DNA of 64,000 bases from an uncultured Paraglaciecola sp. (GCA_947498355.1 CANMKA010000001.1:1-64000); one strand, 5' to 3'. Positions 50,513-59,419 are shown, counted from the first letter of the stretch. Program-made: numbers and translations. Notes: generated by a model not told the origin, from the letters alone.

Positions 50513-50968
50513 TATTCAAGAAACCCGCACCTGTTGCGGGTTTTTTATTGCGTAAATTATATTGATACAGTCAAACGGGAAGGTGGCTTTTTTATTAGAG
50601 TATGCCCGAGGTTTGACAAAAGTATCGGGAATACTTTTGAACATGCGAAGCATGGCCTATTAGTAAATAGGCGAGGGCAGGGATAGCTCGAGTACTAATT
50701 GTCTGGAACATTTTGCACCGCTGAAAGCGCCCGAAGGGTAAAATACACGGATGTATTTTAGTTAATCCCTCTCTCTCCGCCATATTCAATAAACCCGCAC
50801 CTGTTGCGGGTTTTTTATTGCGTAAATTATATTAATAGAGTCAAACGGGAGGGCGGCTTTTTTATTAGAATATGCCCGCGGTTCGACAAAAGTATCGGGA
50901 ATACTTTTGCACATGCGAAGCATGGCTTATTGATAAATAGGTGAGGGCAGGGATAGCCCGAGTACTAT
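50513..50968 (+). repeat. tRNA-tail hairpin repeats behind tRNA-Ser copy 2
   Basis: A full unit of 270 bp (50513-50782) ends with the last 19 nt of the tRNA (50764-50782, one mismatch), and a second, partial unit follows (50783 to about 50968). Each begins with the same terminator (CCCGCA / TGCGGG plus T run at 50521-50548 and 50791-50818). The hairpin modules are the same as those at 43830-44190, with base changes in some loops and stems. Confidence 0.85.
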
Positions 50969-51256
50969 TTAAATAAATTATCTTAGGCTCGCTTTGTTTT
51001 TGGTCAAAGCACTAAGTGCTTAATTTTGTTATGTAAAATATTTTGCTCCTAATATTTAATAGGAAGTAAATAAGTCGCGTTAAAGTCAGGCTCCTTTTGT
51101 TTTTTGATATTTGACGGTTTTTATGCGTGGAAATGCATTAAATAGTGAATAAAAACAATGAGCAACTGATTTAAAGTGCGAAAATTAATGATAAGTTGAG
51201 CAGTTACATATACGAAATGCTCACTAATAACTGTTATATGCTAAAAGGAATTTGAA
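50969..51256. other. Non-coding stretch ahead of the second cassette cluster
   Basis: About 290 bp, AT-rich, no supported gene. It ends with CTGTTATATGC at 51228, which looks like a cassette junction ahead of the small gene at 51257. It may be the rest of a gene-less cassette. No second intI relic or LexA box was found here. Confidence 0.4.
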
Positions 51257-51505
51257 ATGTTCTCTTATTTATTGGCTTTTACCCTTATCTTATTCGGCGT
51301 AGTCAATTTAACCTCAACACAAGCCAATTTTGTTGGTTGGATATTGGTAATTGTCGGAGTGGTTTTATTGACTACAAAGCTCAGTGGCCCAGCAAAACCA
51401 AAGAGATATACAAAAGGAAACAGTGGGGGCGCTCAATATGACCAAACATACGACGGCGATTCTTCCGGTTCTTCTCCCGGAGATAGTGGAGGCGGCGGTG
51501 ATTAG
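51257..51505 (+). CDS. Small membrane protein with Gly/Ser-rich tail, integron cassette
   Basis: 82 residues: two hydrophobic helices (about 4-20 and 26-42), then a polar Gly/Ser/Asp tail ending SGGGGD. The tail is like that of the cassette gene at 45592 although the helices differ. The ATG has AAAGGAATTTGAA before it. A perfect-palindrome attC follows. The function is unknown. Confidence 0.65.
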   Translation: MFSYLLAFTLILFGVVNLTSTQANFVGWILVIVGVVLLTTKLSGPAKPKRYTKGNSGGAQYDQTYDGDSSGSSPGDSGGGGD

Positions 51506-51540
51506 TAAATTAGTAAAAGCAGCTACCATCTTTCTACACG

Positions 51541-51597
51541 CATATAACAAATAAGGATAGGTGTCGCGTAGCCGACACCTATCCTTATTTGTTATAT
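51541..51597. other. attC site forming a perfect 25-bp-arm palindrome
   Basis: Left arm 51542-51566, 6-nt loop CGTAGC, right arm 51573-51597; all 25 positions pair. It starts ATATAACAAATAAGG like other attC sites in the window. It lies between two convergent genes, so it could also act as a terminator. The usual unpaired bases that give attC sites their polarity are absent. Confidence 0.75.
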
Positions 51598-51601
51598 TTT
51601 T

Positions 51602-51871
51602 CTAATGATCGTCGTAGTGCCCACCAATGGCAAAAATATAAATATATTCATCATCGTATTTATAAATCAATCGATCTTTCTGGGAAATTCGTTTGGACCA
51701 AAGCCCGGATAAATTGTGTTTTAGAAGCTCAGGTTTTCCCAAACCAGAGCTAGGATCTGAACGCAGCATTTCCTTTAATATTTTGCACAAAGCTTTGTGT
51801 AGTTTTTTATCTTTTTCTCTTAATTGTTCGTAGATGAGCCACGTTTTACCTTCAAAGATTAGTGATCGCAT
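51602..51871 (-). CDS. YoeB/Txe-family mRNA interferase toxin
   Basis: 89 residues of the RelE superfamily, YoeB branch: WLIYEQLREKDKKLHKALCKILKEM, GLGKPELLKHNLSGLWSKRIS and the C-terminal FAIGGHYDDH. The Glu in KPELLK, Arg in SKRIS and His in GGHYDD correspond to the catalytic set of E. coli YoeB. It cuts mRNA at the ribosomal A site until neutralised by the YefM-type protein. It overlaps the antitoxin gene by 20 nt and is read against the direction of the cassette array. Confidence 0.9.
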   Translation of the reverse strand: MRSLIFEGKTWLIYEQLREKDKKLHKALCKILKEMLRSDPSSGLGKPELLKHNLSGLWSKRISQKDRLIYKYDDEYIYIFAIGGHYDDH

Positions 51872-52124
51872 CTAATTGATCTTGTGTTGGTTTATATCCT
51901 TTATCTGTCGTGTGCGTTTGCATTGAGTCGGCAATTTGTTGCATCAAACTATTACTCTGTAATACATGTAAAGTTTCTTGCTCTCGCTCCCAATCATCAG
52001 CGCTCATTACAATAAAGTCCTCACCAGCACGTCTTGTAACCTTCAAAGGTTCATGCTCGCTAACAGTTTGTTCAACATACGATTTTAGGTTGTCTCTAAA
52101 CTGGTTTACACTTACGCTATTCAT
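51852..52124 (-). CDS. YefM/Phd-family antitoxin
   Basis: 90 residues: MNSVSVNQFRDNLKSYVEQTVSEHEPLKVTRR and IVMSADDWEREQETLHVLQS are the DNA-binding and dimer parts of YefM; the disordered C-terminus binds the toxin. The frame extends to 52187, but the ATG at 52124 is the family start. It represses its own operon, probably through the palindrome at 52141-52159. Confidence 0.9.
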   Translation of the reverse strand: MNSVSVNQFRDNLKSYVEQTVSEHEPLKVTRRAGEDFIVMSADDWEREQETLHVLQSNSLMQQIADSMQTHTTDKGYKPTQDQLDAITNL

Positions 52125-52140
52125 AGTTAACTCACTTACT

Positions 52141-52159
52141 TGTACGGTAATGTCGTACA
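52141..52159 (-). promoter_or_regulatory. Palindromic operator of the YoeB-YefM operon
   Basis: TGTACG, 7 nt, CGTACA, 17 nt before the antitoxin start. E. coli YefM binds TGTACA-type palindromes at the same place. Confidence 0.6.
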
Positions 52160-52173
52160 TTGTAGTAGAAAAA

Positions 52174-52340
52174 ATATAACAAGTCATTCAAACAGGACAA
52201 AAAACGGTGGCGCTCTACGTAAAATATTTTTATTGTTTAATGGTTATACCTATCCAGATTTCACGTAGCGACGCATTTTAATGGTCAAATTAGGCTAATT
52301 TTTATATCAAATTTTAGGATGAAGATTTTTCTACAGCCTC
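52174..52340. mobile_element. attC / 167-bp element hybrid (copy 3)
   Basis: The left end is a normal attC start (TATAACAAGTCATTCAAAC, from 52176). From about 52197 to 52340 the sequence follows the internal part and right end of the 167-bp element, with several changes, ending TTTTTCTACAGCCTC followed by GTT. The left terminal repeat is missing, so this copy is recombined or older than the other two. Confidence 0.65.
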
Positions 52341-52365
52341 GTTTCTCAAGCTCTTTGTCCAAAGG

Positions 52366-52437
52366 AGCGGGAATACTTTTGTACATGGGAAGCATGACCT
52401 ATTGATAAATAGGCGAGGGCAGGGATGGCCGGAGCAG
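52366..52437 (+). repeat. Remnant of the tRNA-tail hairpin unit
   Basis: A diverged copy of the GGGAATACTTTTG, hairpin, CTATTGATAAATAGGCG, GGCAGGGAT segment found behind both tRNA-Ser genes. It marks the right border of the second cassette cluster, so tail units lie on both sides of it. Confidence 0.65.
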
Positions 52438-52635
52438 AATATCTCAATCATTTTTTCTTTTTATGTCGTCAATTCCTTGATACAAAAAACTATCGATTGC
52501 TCGCAGCGGTTAATTGTTAACGAATTTTTATCATGTGAAAACTAAAAATCACTAATTAACAATTTGTTAAAGTATTTGTAATCGTTTCCATGATGCTTTT
52601 TAATAGCGGGTAAGTTGTAAACTGAGAATAAAAAT

Positions 52636-54432
52636 ATGAAACGTTTATTTACCTTATCTTTGGTGGCATCAGCTATTACGTTAAGTGCTTGTGGCGGAGG
52701 CTCGTCTGGGACGACTCAGGCTCCACCCACGAATACGCCTGCTCCAACTACCCCAGCACAGCCAGCTCCGACTGTTCCACCACCACCTACGGTGAATACC
52801 ACAGATACCCTGATTAAAGTGAATCAAGTCGGTTATCTTCCATCGGCTAACAAAATTGCGGTTGTACCAGACAATCAGGCGCGTGAATTTTCTGTGGTGA
52901 ATACGGCTAATGATACTGTGGTTATGTCGGGAACCTTAAGTGATGCTCAAACATGGGCTGAAGCAGACCAAAGTGTGCGCTTAGCCGATTTTTCTCAACT
53001 GAATATAGAAGGTGAATATGTGATCCGCGTTGAGGGAGTGGCGGACTCGTTACCAATTAAGATTAACGATAATGCTTATCTATCTGCCCATGACGCAGCG
53101 TTAAAAGCCTATTATTTCAATCGAGCCAGTACCGAACTTCTTGTTGAACATGCTGGTGAGTGGCGTCGCCCCGCAGGGCACCCAGACACTAATGTACGCG
53201 TACATGCGTCTGCCGCCAGTGCAACACGCCCTGAAGGTACGGTTATTTCGGCGCCCAAAGGCTGGTACGATGCAGGAGATTTTAACAAGTACATTGTTAA
53301 CAGTGGTATTTCTACCTACACCTTATTGGCCGCCTACGAACGCTTTACCGACTTTTATGCGACGCGCGATATCGGTATTCCTGAGTCGGGTAATACGAGT
53401 CCAGATTTGCTTGACGAAATTAAATGGAACCTTGATTGGATGCTTGCCATGCAAGATCCAACTGATGGTGGCGTTTATCATAAACTCACGACCTTAAGAT
53501 TTGCTGGAACGCGAATGCCTCATGAGGCAACGGCTCAGCGTTATGTTGTACAAAAAGGAACGGGGGCTGCATTAAATTTTGCAGCCGTTATGGCCACGGC
53601 CAGCCGTGTTTATGGCTCCTTAGCGGGCATGACTGACTTAGCTGCGCAATATCGCCAAGCGGCAGTTTTGGCATGGCGATGGGCACAAGATAATGATAAT
53701 GTCGTGTATCGTCAGCCCAGTGACGTCCAAACGGGTGAGTATGGCGACAGCCGCTTTGATGATGAATTTACATGGGCATCAGCAGAACTTTACTTGTTAA
53801 CCGAAGAAGCTCAATATCTAACCAGCTTTAAACAGTATTTCGCTCAGCCCAGAACACCGTTTTGGCAAGAAACCGCAGCCTTAGGTTACATGTCATTGCT
53901 ACAACATGGAGAGACCTTGCTAAGCAATGCCGATTACACCGAAATTCAAACACGCTTTACTGCTTTGGCTGACTCTATTGTCGACCAGCATCAAGCTTCG
54001 GCCTATTCGGTGGCTATGACACAAAATGATTTTGTTTGGGGAAGTAATTCTGTTGCCCTAAATAAAGCGATGATTTTGTTGGCCCAAAATAGCCATGTGA
54101 GTGATGCAAAATATAAGACCGCAGCGAGTAATTTAGTGGATTATATTTTAGGTAAAAACCCTACTGATTATTCATTTGTCACAGGGAACGGAGTAAAAAC
54201 ACCTATGGATCCTCATCATCGCCAGTCTGCGGCAGATACGGTTGCAGCGCCGATCCCGGGGTTTGTAGTCGGTGGGCCTCAGCCAGGCAGGCAAGATAAC
54301 TGTAGTTATCCAAGCAATTTACCCGCCACGACTTACTTAGATGACTACTGTAGCTTTTCAACTAACGAAGTCACCATCAATTGGAATGCACCTTTCGTTT
54401 TTGCTACTGCAGCCTTGCAATCAAGTAACTGA
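52636..54432 (+). CDS. Glycoside hydrolase family 9 endoglucanase, lipoprotein
   Basis: 598 residues. A lipoprotein signal (LSACGGG, Cys near residue 19) and a Pro/Thr-rich linker (about 30-55) lead to an Ig-like domain (IKVNQVGYLPSANK..., about 60-140) and a GH9 (alpha/alpha)6 barrel. The catalytic Asp are in GWYDAGDFNKY. Further GH9 motifs are DPHHRQSAAD and the late Glu of FSTNEVTINWNAP. It should hydrolyse beta-1,4-glucans at the outer cell surface. The leader holds a GTAATCGTTTCCAT stretch (52577-52590) that could be a LacI-type half operator. Confidence 0.92.
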   Translation: MKRLFTLSLVASAITLSACGGGSSGTTQAPPTNTPAPTTPAQPAPTVPPPPTVNTTDTLIKVNQVGYLPSANKIAVVPDNQAREFSVVNTANDTVVMSGTLSDAQTWAEADQSVRLADFSQLNIEGEYVIRVEGVADSLPIKINDNAYLSAHDAALKAYYFNRASTELLVEHAGEWRRPAGHPDTNVRVHASAASATRPEGTVISAPKGWYDAGDFNKYIVNSGISTYTLLAAYERFTDFYATRDIGIPESGNTSPDLLDEIKWNLDWMLAMQDPTDGGVYHKLTTLRFAGTRMPHEATAQRYVVQKGTGAALNFAAVMATASRVYGSLAGMTDLAAQYRQAAVLAWRWAQDNDNVVYRQPSDVQTGEYGDSRFDDEFTWASAELYLLTEEAQYLTSFKQYFAQPRTPFWQETAALGYMSLLQHGETLLSNADYTEIQTRFTALADSIVDQHQASAYSVAMTQNDFVWGSNSVALNKAMILLAQNSHVSDAKYKTAASNLVDYILGKNPTDYSFVTGNGVKTPMDPHHRQSAADTVAAPIPGFVVGGPQPGRQDNCSYPSNLPATTYLDDYCSFSTNEVTINWNAPFVFATAALQSSN

Positions 54433-54450
54433 AAGGCCAAGGATAAACGC

Positions 54451-54478
54451 AAAAAGGGCAGTTAATGCCCTTTTTTTT
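54451..54478. terminator. Terminator between the GH9 and deaminase genes
   Basis: Stem AAAAAGGGCA / TGCCCTTTTT with a short loop. It has T on the plus strand and A before the stem, so it may serve both convergent genes. Confidence 0.8.
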
Positions 54479-54517
54479 ATGCCGTGTATTTTAGTAAAAC
54501 GTAGTTTTTAGGCTGCT

Positions 54518-55891
54518 CTAGGCACCAATGCCCTGTAGCTTTTTAGCCAAACTTTGGTGTAAGTCCATTAGTTCGTGTTGGCGCACCTCTGCGTGCTGGG
54601 CATCTTCTATCACCCATTTACCCGCAATCATCAATTTAGCTACTCTATGGGCTCCGCATTGAACTATGGCTGCAACTGGGTCACCTGCGCCACTAAAACG
54701 CAATTCATCCATGCCAAATAATGCCACGTCAGCTTGTTTTCCTACGGCTATGCTACCAATGTCTTCTCGACCAAGCACAGCTGCTGAGCCTGCTGTGGCG
54801 TATCCTAATACACGCTCTGGTGTGATAGTTTTGGCTGGATATCTTAGCCTTTGCTGTAACAAAGATTGGCGTACCTCTTGGATCATGTTAGAGCCGTCAT
54901 TTGAGGCTGAGCCATCTACAGCTAAACCAATATGACAACCTGCGTCTTGGAGTTCTGCGGTTGGACAAATCCCCGAGGCTAGTAACATGTTGGATGTAGG
55001 GCAGTGGGCGATCCCGACTTTAGCCTTGCCTAAGCGATTAATTTCTTGTGGGGTAAAATGGATCCCATGGGCAAGCCAGGTTTTATCGCTGAGCCAGCCA
55101 CAAGATTCGAGGTAATCTAGTGGCCTTTGCCCAAACTGTTGTAGGCAAAAATTGTTTTCATCTTGGGTTTCGGCCAGATGGGTATGTAACCTCACATTAT
55201 ATTGGTCGGCAAGACGCGCTGTGTCTTGCATTAATTGAGTTGATACCGAGAAAGGCGAACATGGCGCTAAGGCGAGTTGCAACATGGCGCCTTCTTGAGC
55301 TTTATGGTATTGCTTAATCACGCGCACACTGTCGTCTAAAATGACTTGCTCTTGTTGAATAACCGTTTCTGGAGGTAAGCCACCACTTTTTTCGCCCAAG
55401 CTCATAGAGCCTCGGGTTAGGGTTGCACGACAGCCCAAACTTGCGAGGGCATTGGCTTGCACATCAATAGCGTGTTCGAGCCCCTTTGGAAATACATAAT
55501 GGTGGTCGGCAATTGTGCTAGCGCCAGATAACATTAGCTCTAAGGCGGCTAATTGGCTTGCGCTATGCAGCATAGATTCGTCGAGATGTTTCCAAATTTG
55601 GTACAAGGTTTTAAGCCAAGGAAACAAAGGTTTATTTAGTGCCGACGGTACACAGCGAGTAAGGGTTTGGTAAAAGTGATGATGGGTGTTAATTAGGCCT
55701 GGAGTAATCACGTACTCTGTGCAATCAATTACCTTATCTATGGGGACCAAAGGTTGTGCATTGGCAGGTACTAGTTCAATAATTTTTTGACCTTGCACCA
55801 CTATGCCATTGGTTGCATCAAGATCATTTGCGGTAAAAACACCTAAAGGATGTTTTAACCATATAGACGATGGTTGTGATTCGTAACTCAT
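54518..55891 (-). CDS. Amidohydrolase, 8-oxoguanine/guanine deaminase-type
   Basis: 457 residues of the COG0402 family. Metal ligands are in NTHHHFYQTLTR (H70 and H72), LHTHLAETQDE, WLAHGIHF and AVDGSASNDGSNM. HHHFYQTLTR and DGSASNDGSNM are typical of 8-oxoguanine deaminases and related purine hydrolases; I prefer a purine substrate because a purine permease and a RutR-like regulator are close by. The enzyme is cytoplasmic. A RutR-like operator lies 58 bp before the start. Confidence 0.82.
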   Translation of the reverse strand: MSYESQPSSIWLKHPLGVFTANDLDATNGIVVQGQKIIELVPANAQPLVPIDKVIDCTEYVITPGLINTHHHFYQTLTRCVPSALNKPLFPWLKTLYQIWKHLDESMLHSASQLAALELMLSGASTIADHHYVFPKGLEHAIDVQANALASLGCRATLTRGSMSLGEKSGGLPPETVIQQEQVILDDSVRVIKQYHKAQEGAMLQLALAPCSPFSVSTQLMQDTARLADQYNVRLHTHLAETQDENNFCLQQFGQRPLDYLESCGWLSDKTWLAHGIHFTPQEINRLGKAKVGIAHCPTSNMLLASGICPTAELQDAGCHIGLAVDGSASNDGSNMIQEVRQSLLQQRLRYPAKTITPERVLGYATAGSAAVLGREDIGSIAVGKQADVALFGMDELRFSGAGDPVAAIVQCGAHRVAKLMIAGKWVIEDAQHAEVRQHELMDLHQSLAKKLQGIGA

Positions 55892-55948
55892 TGTTTAATT
55901 CCGGATATCAGGCTAATTATTCATATTCGGCAAATATCATGCAAGTGG

Positions 55949-55964
55949 CTGACCAGATAGTCAA
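55949..55964. promoter_or_regulatory. RutR-like operator before the deaminase gene
   Basis: CTGACCAGATAGTCAA matches 12 of the 14 fixed positions of TTGACCA-N2-TGGTCAA. Confidence 0.55.
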
Positions 55965-56185
55965 GATGAGGCGTTTTCTCAGGTTAATCGTAACTCAAGC
56001 CAATTTCGCTCAAGCAATTTCTCAAAGGTTAGCCACTGGTTACCCTGTCTGGTAAAATCTTGGAAATAGGGTGTAAATGCAGGCAAGGTTTTAGCAAATG
56101 TCGCTAAGATATTGCTGGCGTGCACCAAAATATTCACCAGCCCTATGCCTATTCTTCTCTTAGGTAGGGTAATTTTGAGCCATTA

Positions 56186-57577
56186 ATGAGAAAAAGCACC
56201 CATACAAGTAAAAACACCTCCAAGCATAGGGCACGCGGTTTACGCAATGCCCAGCAAAAAGCACCTTCTCAACCTTTGGGCCCAATAGAGTCGTTTGTTA
56301 TTGACGGACTCACCCACGATGCCAAAGGTGTAGCAAGGAACAAGGGTAAAGTAACCTTTATTTCTGGCGCATTGCCCACCGAAGTGGTTAATGGGCAAGT
56401 GTTTAAGTCAAATCGTCGCTTGGATGAGGCCAGACTGATTGGAATACAAAAAGCAAGCGAGCACAGGGTGCAGCCTGTGTGTGTTCATTATAATGATTGT
56501 GGCGGGTGTAGCTTCCAGCATCTAGCCATTGTGCAACAGGTAGAGGCAAAACGATTATGGTTAAAAAGCCAGATGCGTCAGGCAGATTATCAGGGCGATT
56601 TTAGCCTATTGACCGATACCGACTTGGGTTACCGTCGCCGTGCCCGCTTGTCTGTTAAGTTGACAGGCGACACCTTAACCTTTGGTTTTCGCGGTGCCTC
56701 GTCTCAAAACATTGTTTCTATTGAGTCGTGTGTGGTGCTAACGCCAAGGCTTCAACAGGTGTTTGCTGTTTTACGCACTCATCTGTCAGATAATCCTATT
56801 CGGCAGCATGTCGGGCACATTGAATTACTCGAAGACGATTTAGGCCCATCGGTATTGATACGCTTAACTGCAAAAATCTCTAGCGTTCACATAGAAACAT
56901 GGCAGGCATGGGCCCGCACACAACAATTCAGTTTGTATTGGCAGCACCACGATGAAAATCGGGCGAGCCTTGATGCTAGTGCGATGCGCAGTTACCAAGT
57001 TGATGGCATGCGCCTTACGTATCACCCACAAGATTTTATTCAAGTAAATGCTGCTATGAATCAAAAAATGGTCGCCCAAGCAATGGATTGGTTAGCGCCT
57101 AATGAGGACGACTTTGTATTGGATTTATTTTGTGGCGTTGGCAATTTTTCTCTACCCTTGGCTAAACGTGCCAAACAAGTTTTGGGAATAGAACTCCAGC
57201 CAAGTATGGTAAAAGCAGGCGAACACAATGCCAAAACAAACCAACTAAGCAACTTATCTTTTATGGCAGCAGATCTAACTAAGCCGGTTAACAATAAGAT
57301 CATGGCAATGGGAATTACTAAGGTGCTTCTCGACCCGCCAAGGGCTGGAGCATTAGATTTTCTGCCTGCTTTACTTAAACTCAAACCAAGCCATATCCTT
57401 TATGTTTCATGCGACGGGGCAACCCTTGGCAGAGATGCAAAGGTTTTGGTAGAGAACGGCTACCAAATTCAGAAAGCTGGGCTTATGGATATGTTCCCCC
57501 ATACAGCCCATGTTGAAACCATGCTACTATTGGTACGTAAAGCTAAAGGTGTGAGCAAAAATTCCAGTCCTTTTTAA
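56186..57577 (+). CDS. rlmD: 23S rRNA (uracil-1939-C5)-methyltransferase
   Basis: 463 residues: a basic N-terminal tail, a TRAM domain (about 35-90), an iron-sulfur site starting with C99, C105 and C108 (VCVHYNDCGGC), and the SAM-dependent domain with LDLFCGVGNFSLPLA, LLDPPRAGA and the nucleophile Cys in LYVSCDGATLGRD. It methylates U1939 of 23S rRNA. It is divergent from the deaminase gene and probably not part of the purine group. Confidence 0.93.
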   Translation: MRKSTHTSKNTSKHRARGLRNAQQKAPSQPLGPIESFVIDGLTHDAKGVARNKGKVTFISGALPTEVVNGQVFKSNRRLDEARLIGIQKASEHRVQPVCVHYNDCGGCSFQHLAIVQQVEAKRLWLKSQMRQADYQGDFSLLTDTDLGYRRRARLSVKLTGDTLTFGFRGASSQNIVSIESCVVLTPRLQQVFAVLRTHLSDNPIRQHVGHIELLEDDLGPSVLIRLTAKISSVHIETWQAWARTQQFSLYWQHHDENRASLDASAMRSYQVDGMRLTYHPQDFIQVNAAMNQKMVAQAMDWLAPNEDDFVLDLFCGVGNFSLPLAKRAKQVLGIELQPSMVKAGEHNAKTNQLSNLSFMAADLTKPVNNKIMAMGITKVLLDPPRAGALDFLPALLKLKPSHILYVSCDGATLGRDAKVLVENGYQIQKAGLMDMFPHTAHVETMLLLVRKAKGVSKNSSPF

Positions 57578-57716
57578 CCTTGCACCAACTTGGTCAATTG
57601 TGAACTCAGTTGGTGTGAGATGTAGGATGGTCCTATGTTCCCATTTACCTACCAAGAGTTCACCAATCTAGCGTCTGCCCACTTTTTAGCGGGGTACAAC
57701 CTTAGCTAAAGATAAA

Positions 57717-57732
57717 CTAACCTTTTGGTCAA
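57717..57732. promoter_or_regulatory. RutR-like operator before the permease gene
   Basis: CTAACCTTTTGGTCAA has a perfect right half and 4 of 7 in the left half of TTGACCA-N2-TGGTCAA. It is 93 bp before the start. Confidence 0.45.
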
Positions 57733-57824
57733 CATCTTGCTTATCCAGTATCTTAAGAACTTGGCCTAGGTGCGTGTTAAGCGGTTTTGTTAACTGCCCT
57801 AGGGATTATTTTAAAGGGTAGGTA

Positions 57825-59159
57825 ATGAGTAAAAATCCGGATGTATTGTATGGGCTAGATGATAAGCCGGGCGTAAAACAGAGTATGATCTCGGCGTTAC
57901 AGCATATTTTAGCCTGTTTTGTCGGCGTGATTACGCCTACCTTAATCATAGGAGGGGCGTTGGGTTTAGAAGCTGAGGTGCCTTATCTGATCAGTATGGC
58001 GCTTTTCGTGTCTGGGGTTTCAACCTTTATCCAAGCTAAAACTTTTGGTCAAGTTGGCTGTGGTCTCATTGCTGTGCAAGGTACCAGCTTTGCATTTGTT
58101 AGTGCACTATTGGTTGCTGGGTTTACTGTAAAAAATAGGGGCGGCGGTCCTGAAGAGATCCTCTCGATTATGTATGGAGTGTGTTTGGTCGGAGCGTTTA
58201 TTGAGATATTGGTTAGTCAATTTATCGAAAAAGTAAAACGCGTGATTACGCCGCTCACAACAGGTATTGTCATTACCACAATTGGCGTGAGCTTAATTAA
58301 AGTAGGCTTTGCCGACCTTGCTGGAGGCTTTAACAGCGAGAACTTCGGTGCGCTGAGTAATCTTGGTTTAGGGTTATTCGTGCTGATTATCATAATAGCT
58401 ATGAATGTGTCTTCTAATCCTTGGGTTCGCTTATCAGCAATCACTATTGGTATGTTGGCGGGTTCGGTTTTGGCCTATGCCCTAGATTTACTCTCATTTT
58501 CTAATACAGTTGGCCTAACTATATTTAGCCTACCTATACCCTTCAAATACGGGCTTAATTTTGACTTTGAAATATTTTTGCCTATCGCGCTGATTTACTT
58601 TTTAACGGCACTCGAAACCTCGGGAGATATCACAGCTAATAGTTTGTTTTGTCGTTTACCCATAAAAGGCGAGGCTTATATTAAGCGCATAAAAGGCGGA
58701 GTTCTGGCTGATGGTATTAACTCTGCCATTGCCGCTGTATTTAATACGTTCCCAAATACCACATTTGGTCAAAATAATGCGGTGATCCAAATGACGGGTG
58801 TTGCAAGTCGCTATGTTGGATTTTACATCGCTGGATTTTTAGTTATCTTGGGTTTGTTTCCAGTTATAGGTTGGGTGCTACAAGCCATTCCAAAGCCCGT
58901 TTTAGGCGGCGCTACCTTAGTCATGTTTGCCACAATAGCCGTTGCGGGAATAAAAATACTAGGAAGTGAACCTATTGATAGGCGTAAATCATTAATTATT
59001 GCGTGTTCGTTTGGTGCGGGGTTAGGGGTATTGATGGTACCGGATGCGCTGCAAGGCTTACCGCTATTTATTAAAAATATTGTTTCTTCGGCTGTCACTA
59101 CTGCTGGTTTCACGGCGATTATTATGAGCCTGCTGATCCCAGAGCCTGAAGCGCGTTAG
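57825..59159 (+). CDS. NCS2 purine (xanthine/urate) permease
   Basis: 444 residues, 12-14 hydrophobic segments. It has the NCS2 marker QGTSFAFVSALL and the substrate signature FGQNNAVIQMTGVASRYVG, which is of the xanthine/urate type rather than the uracil type. It brings a purine base into the cell with protons or sodium. It has its own terminator-free 3' flank, followed 260 bp later by a TonB receptor. Confidence 0.9.
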   Translation: MSKNPDVLYGLDDKPGVKQSMISALQHILACFVGVITPTLIIGGALGLEAEVPYLISMALFVSGVSTFIQAKTFGQVGCGLIAVQGTSFAFVSALLVAGFTVKNRGGGPEEILSIMYGVCLVGAFIEILVSQFIEKVKRVITPLTTGIVITTIGVSLIKVGFADLAGGFNSENFGALSNLGLGLFVLIIIIAMNVSSNPWVRLSAITIGMLAGSVLAYALDLLSFSNTVGLTIFSLPIPFKYGLNFDFEIFLPIALIYFLTALETSGDITANSLFCRLPIKGEAYIKRIKGGVLADGINSAIAAVFNTFPNTTFGQNNAVIQMTGVASRYVGFYIAGFLVILGLFPVIGWVLQAIPKPVLGGATLVMFATIAVAGIKILGSEPIDRRKSLIIACSFGAGLGVLMVPDALQGLPLFIKNIVSSAVTTAGFTAIIMSLLIPEPEAR

Positions 59160-59304
59160 TCAGATGCTGGCCCTTAATTGCTTTTTAGCAATAAAAAAGG
59201 AGGAGGGAAATGCCCAACTTTAGGGTAATTGCACTTAAAGTGAGCGAAATCTGTCGATTAAAACCCCTGCGAAAATATGATCTTGTCCTCTATGACTATA
59301 CTTT

Positions 59305-59320
59305 ATAACCAATTGGTCAG
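59305..59320. promoter_or_regulatory. RutR-like operator before the TonB receptor gene
   Basis: ATAACCAATTGGTCAG matches 11 of 14 fixed positions, with a perfect ACCAATTGGT core. It is 100 bp before the start. Confidence 0.5.
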
Positions 59321-59419
59321 AAAGTTTATGTGTTGGCACAGGTGTTGCGTTAGCAAGCCGTGATTGGAACCAATCACGACATTTAAAAATAAATTGCTAA
59401 TACATAGGACACACACCTA

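Noticed and set aside
51228..51245. LexA box or second intI near the second cassette cluster
   Set aside because: CTGTTATATGC lacks the ACAG half and no integrase-like peptide is encoded on either strand.
57578..57824. Purine riboswitch before the permease gene
   Set aside because: A hairpin (ACCAACTTGGT and nearby) is present, but no purine aptamer core was recognised; a RutR-like operator explains the region better.
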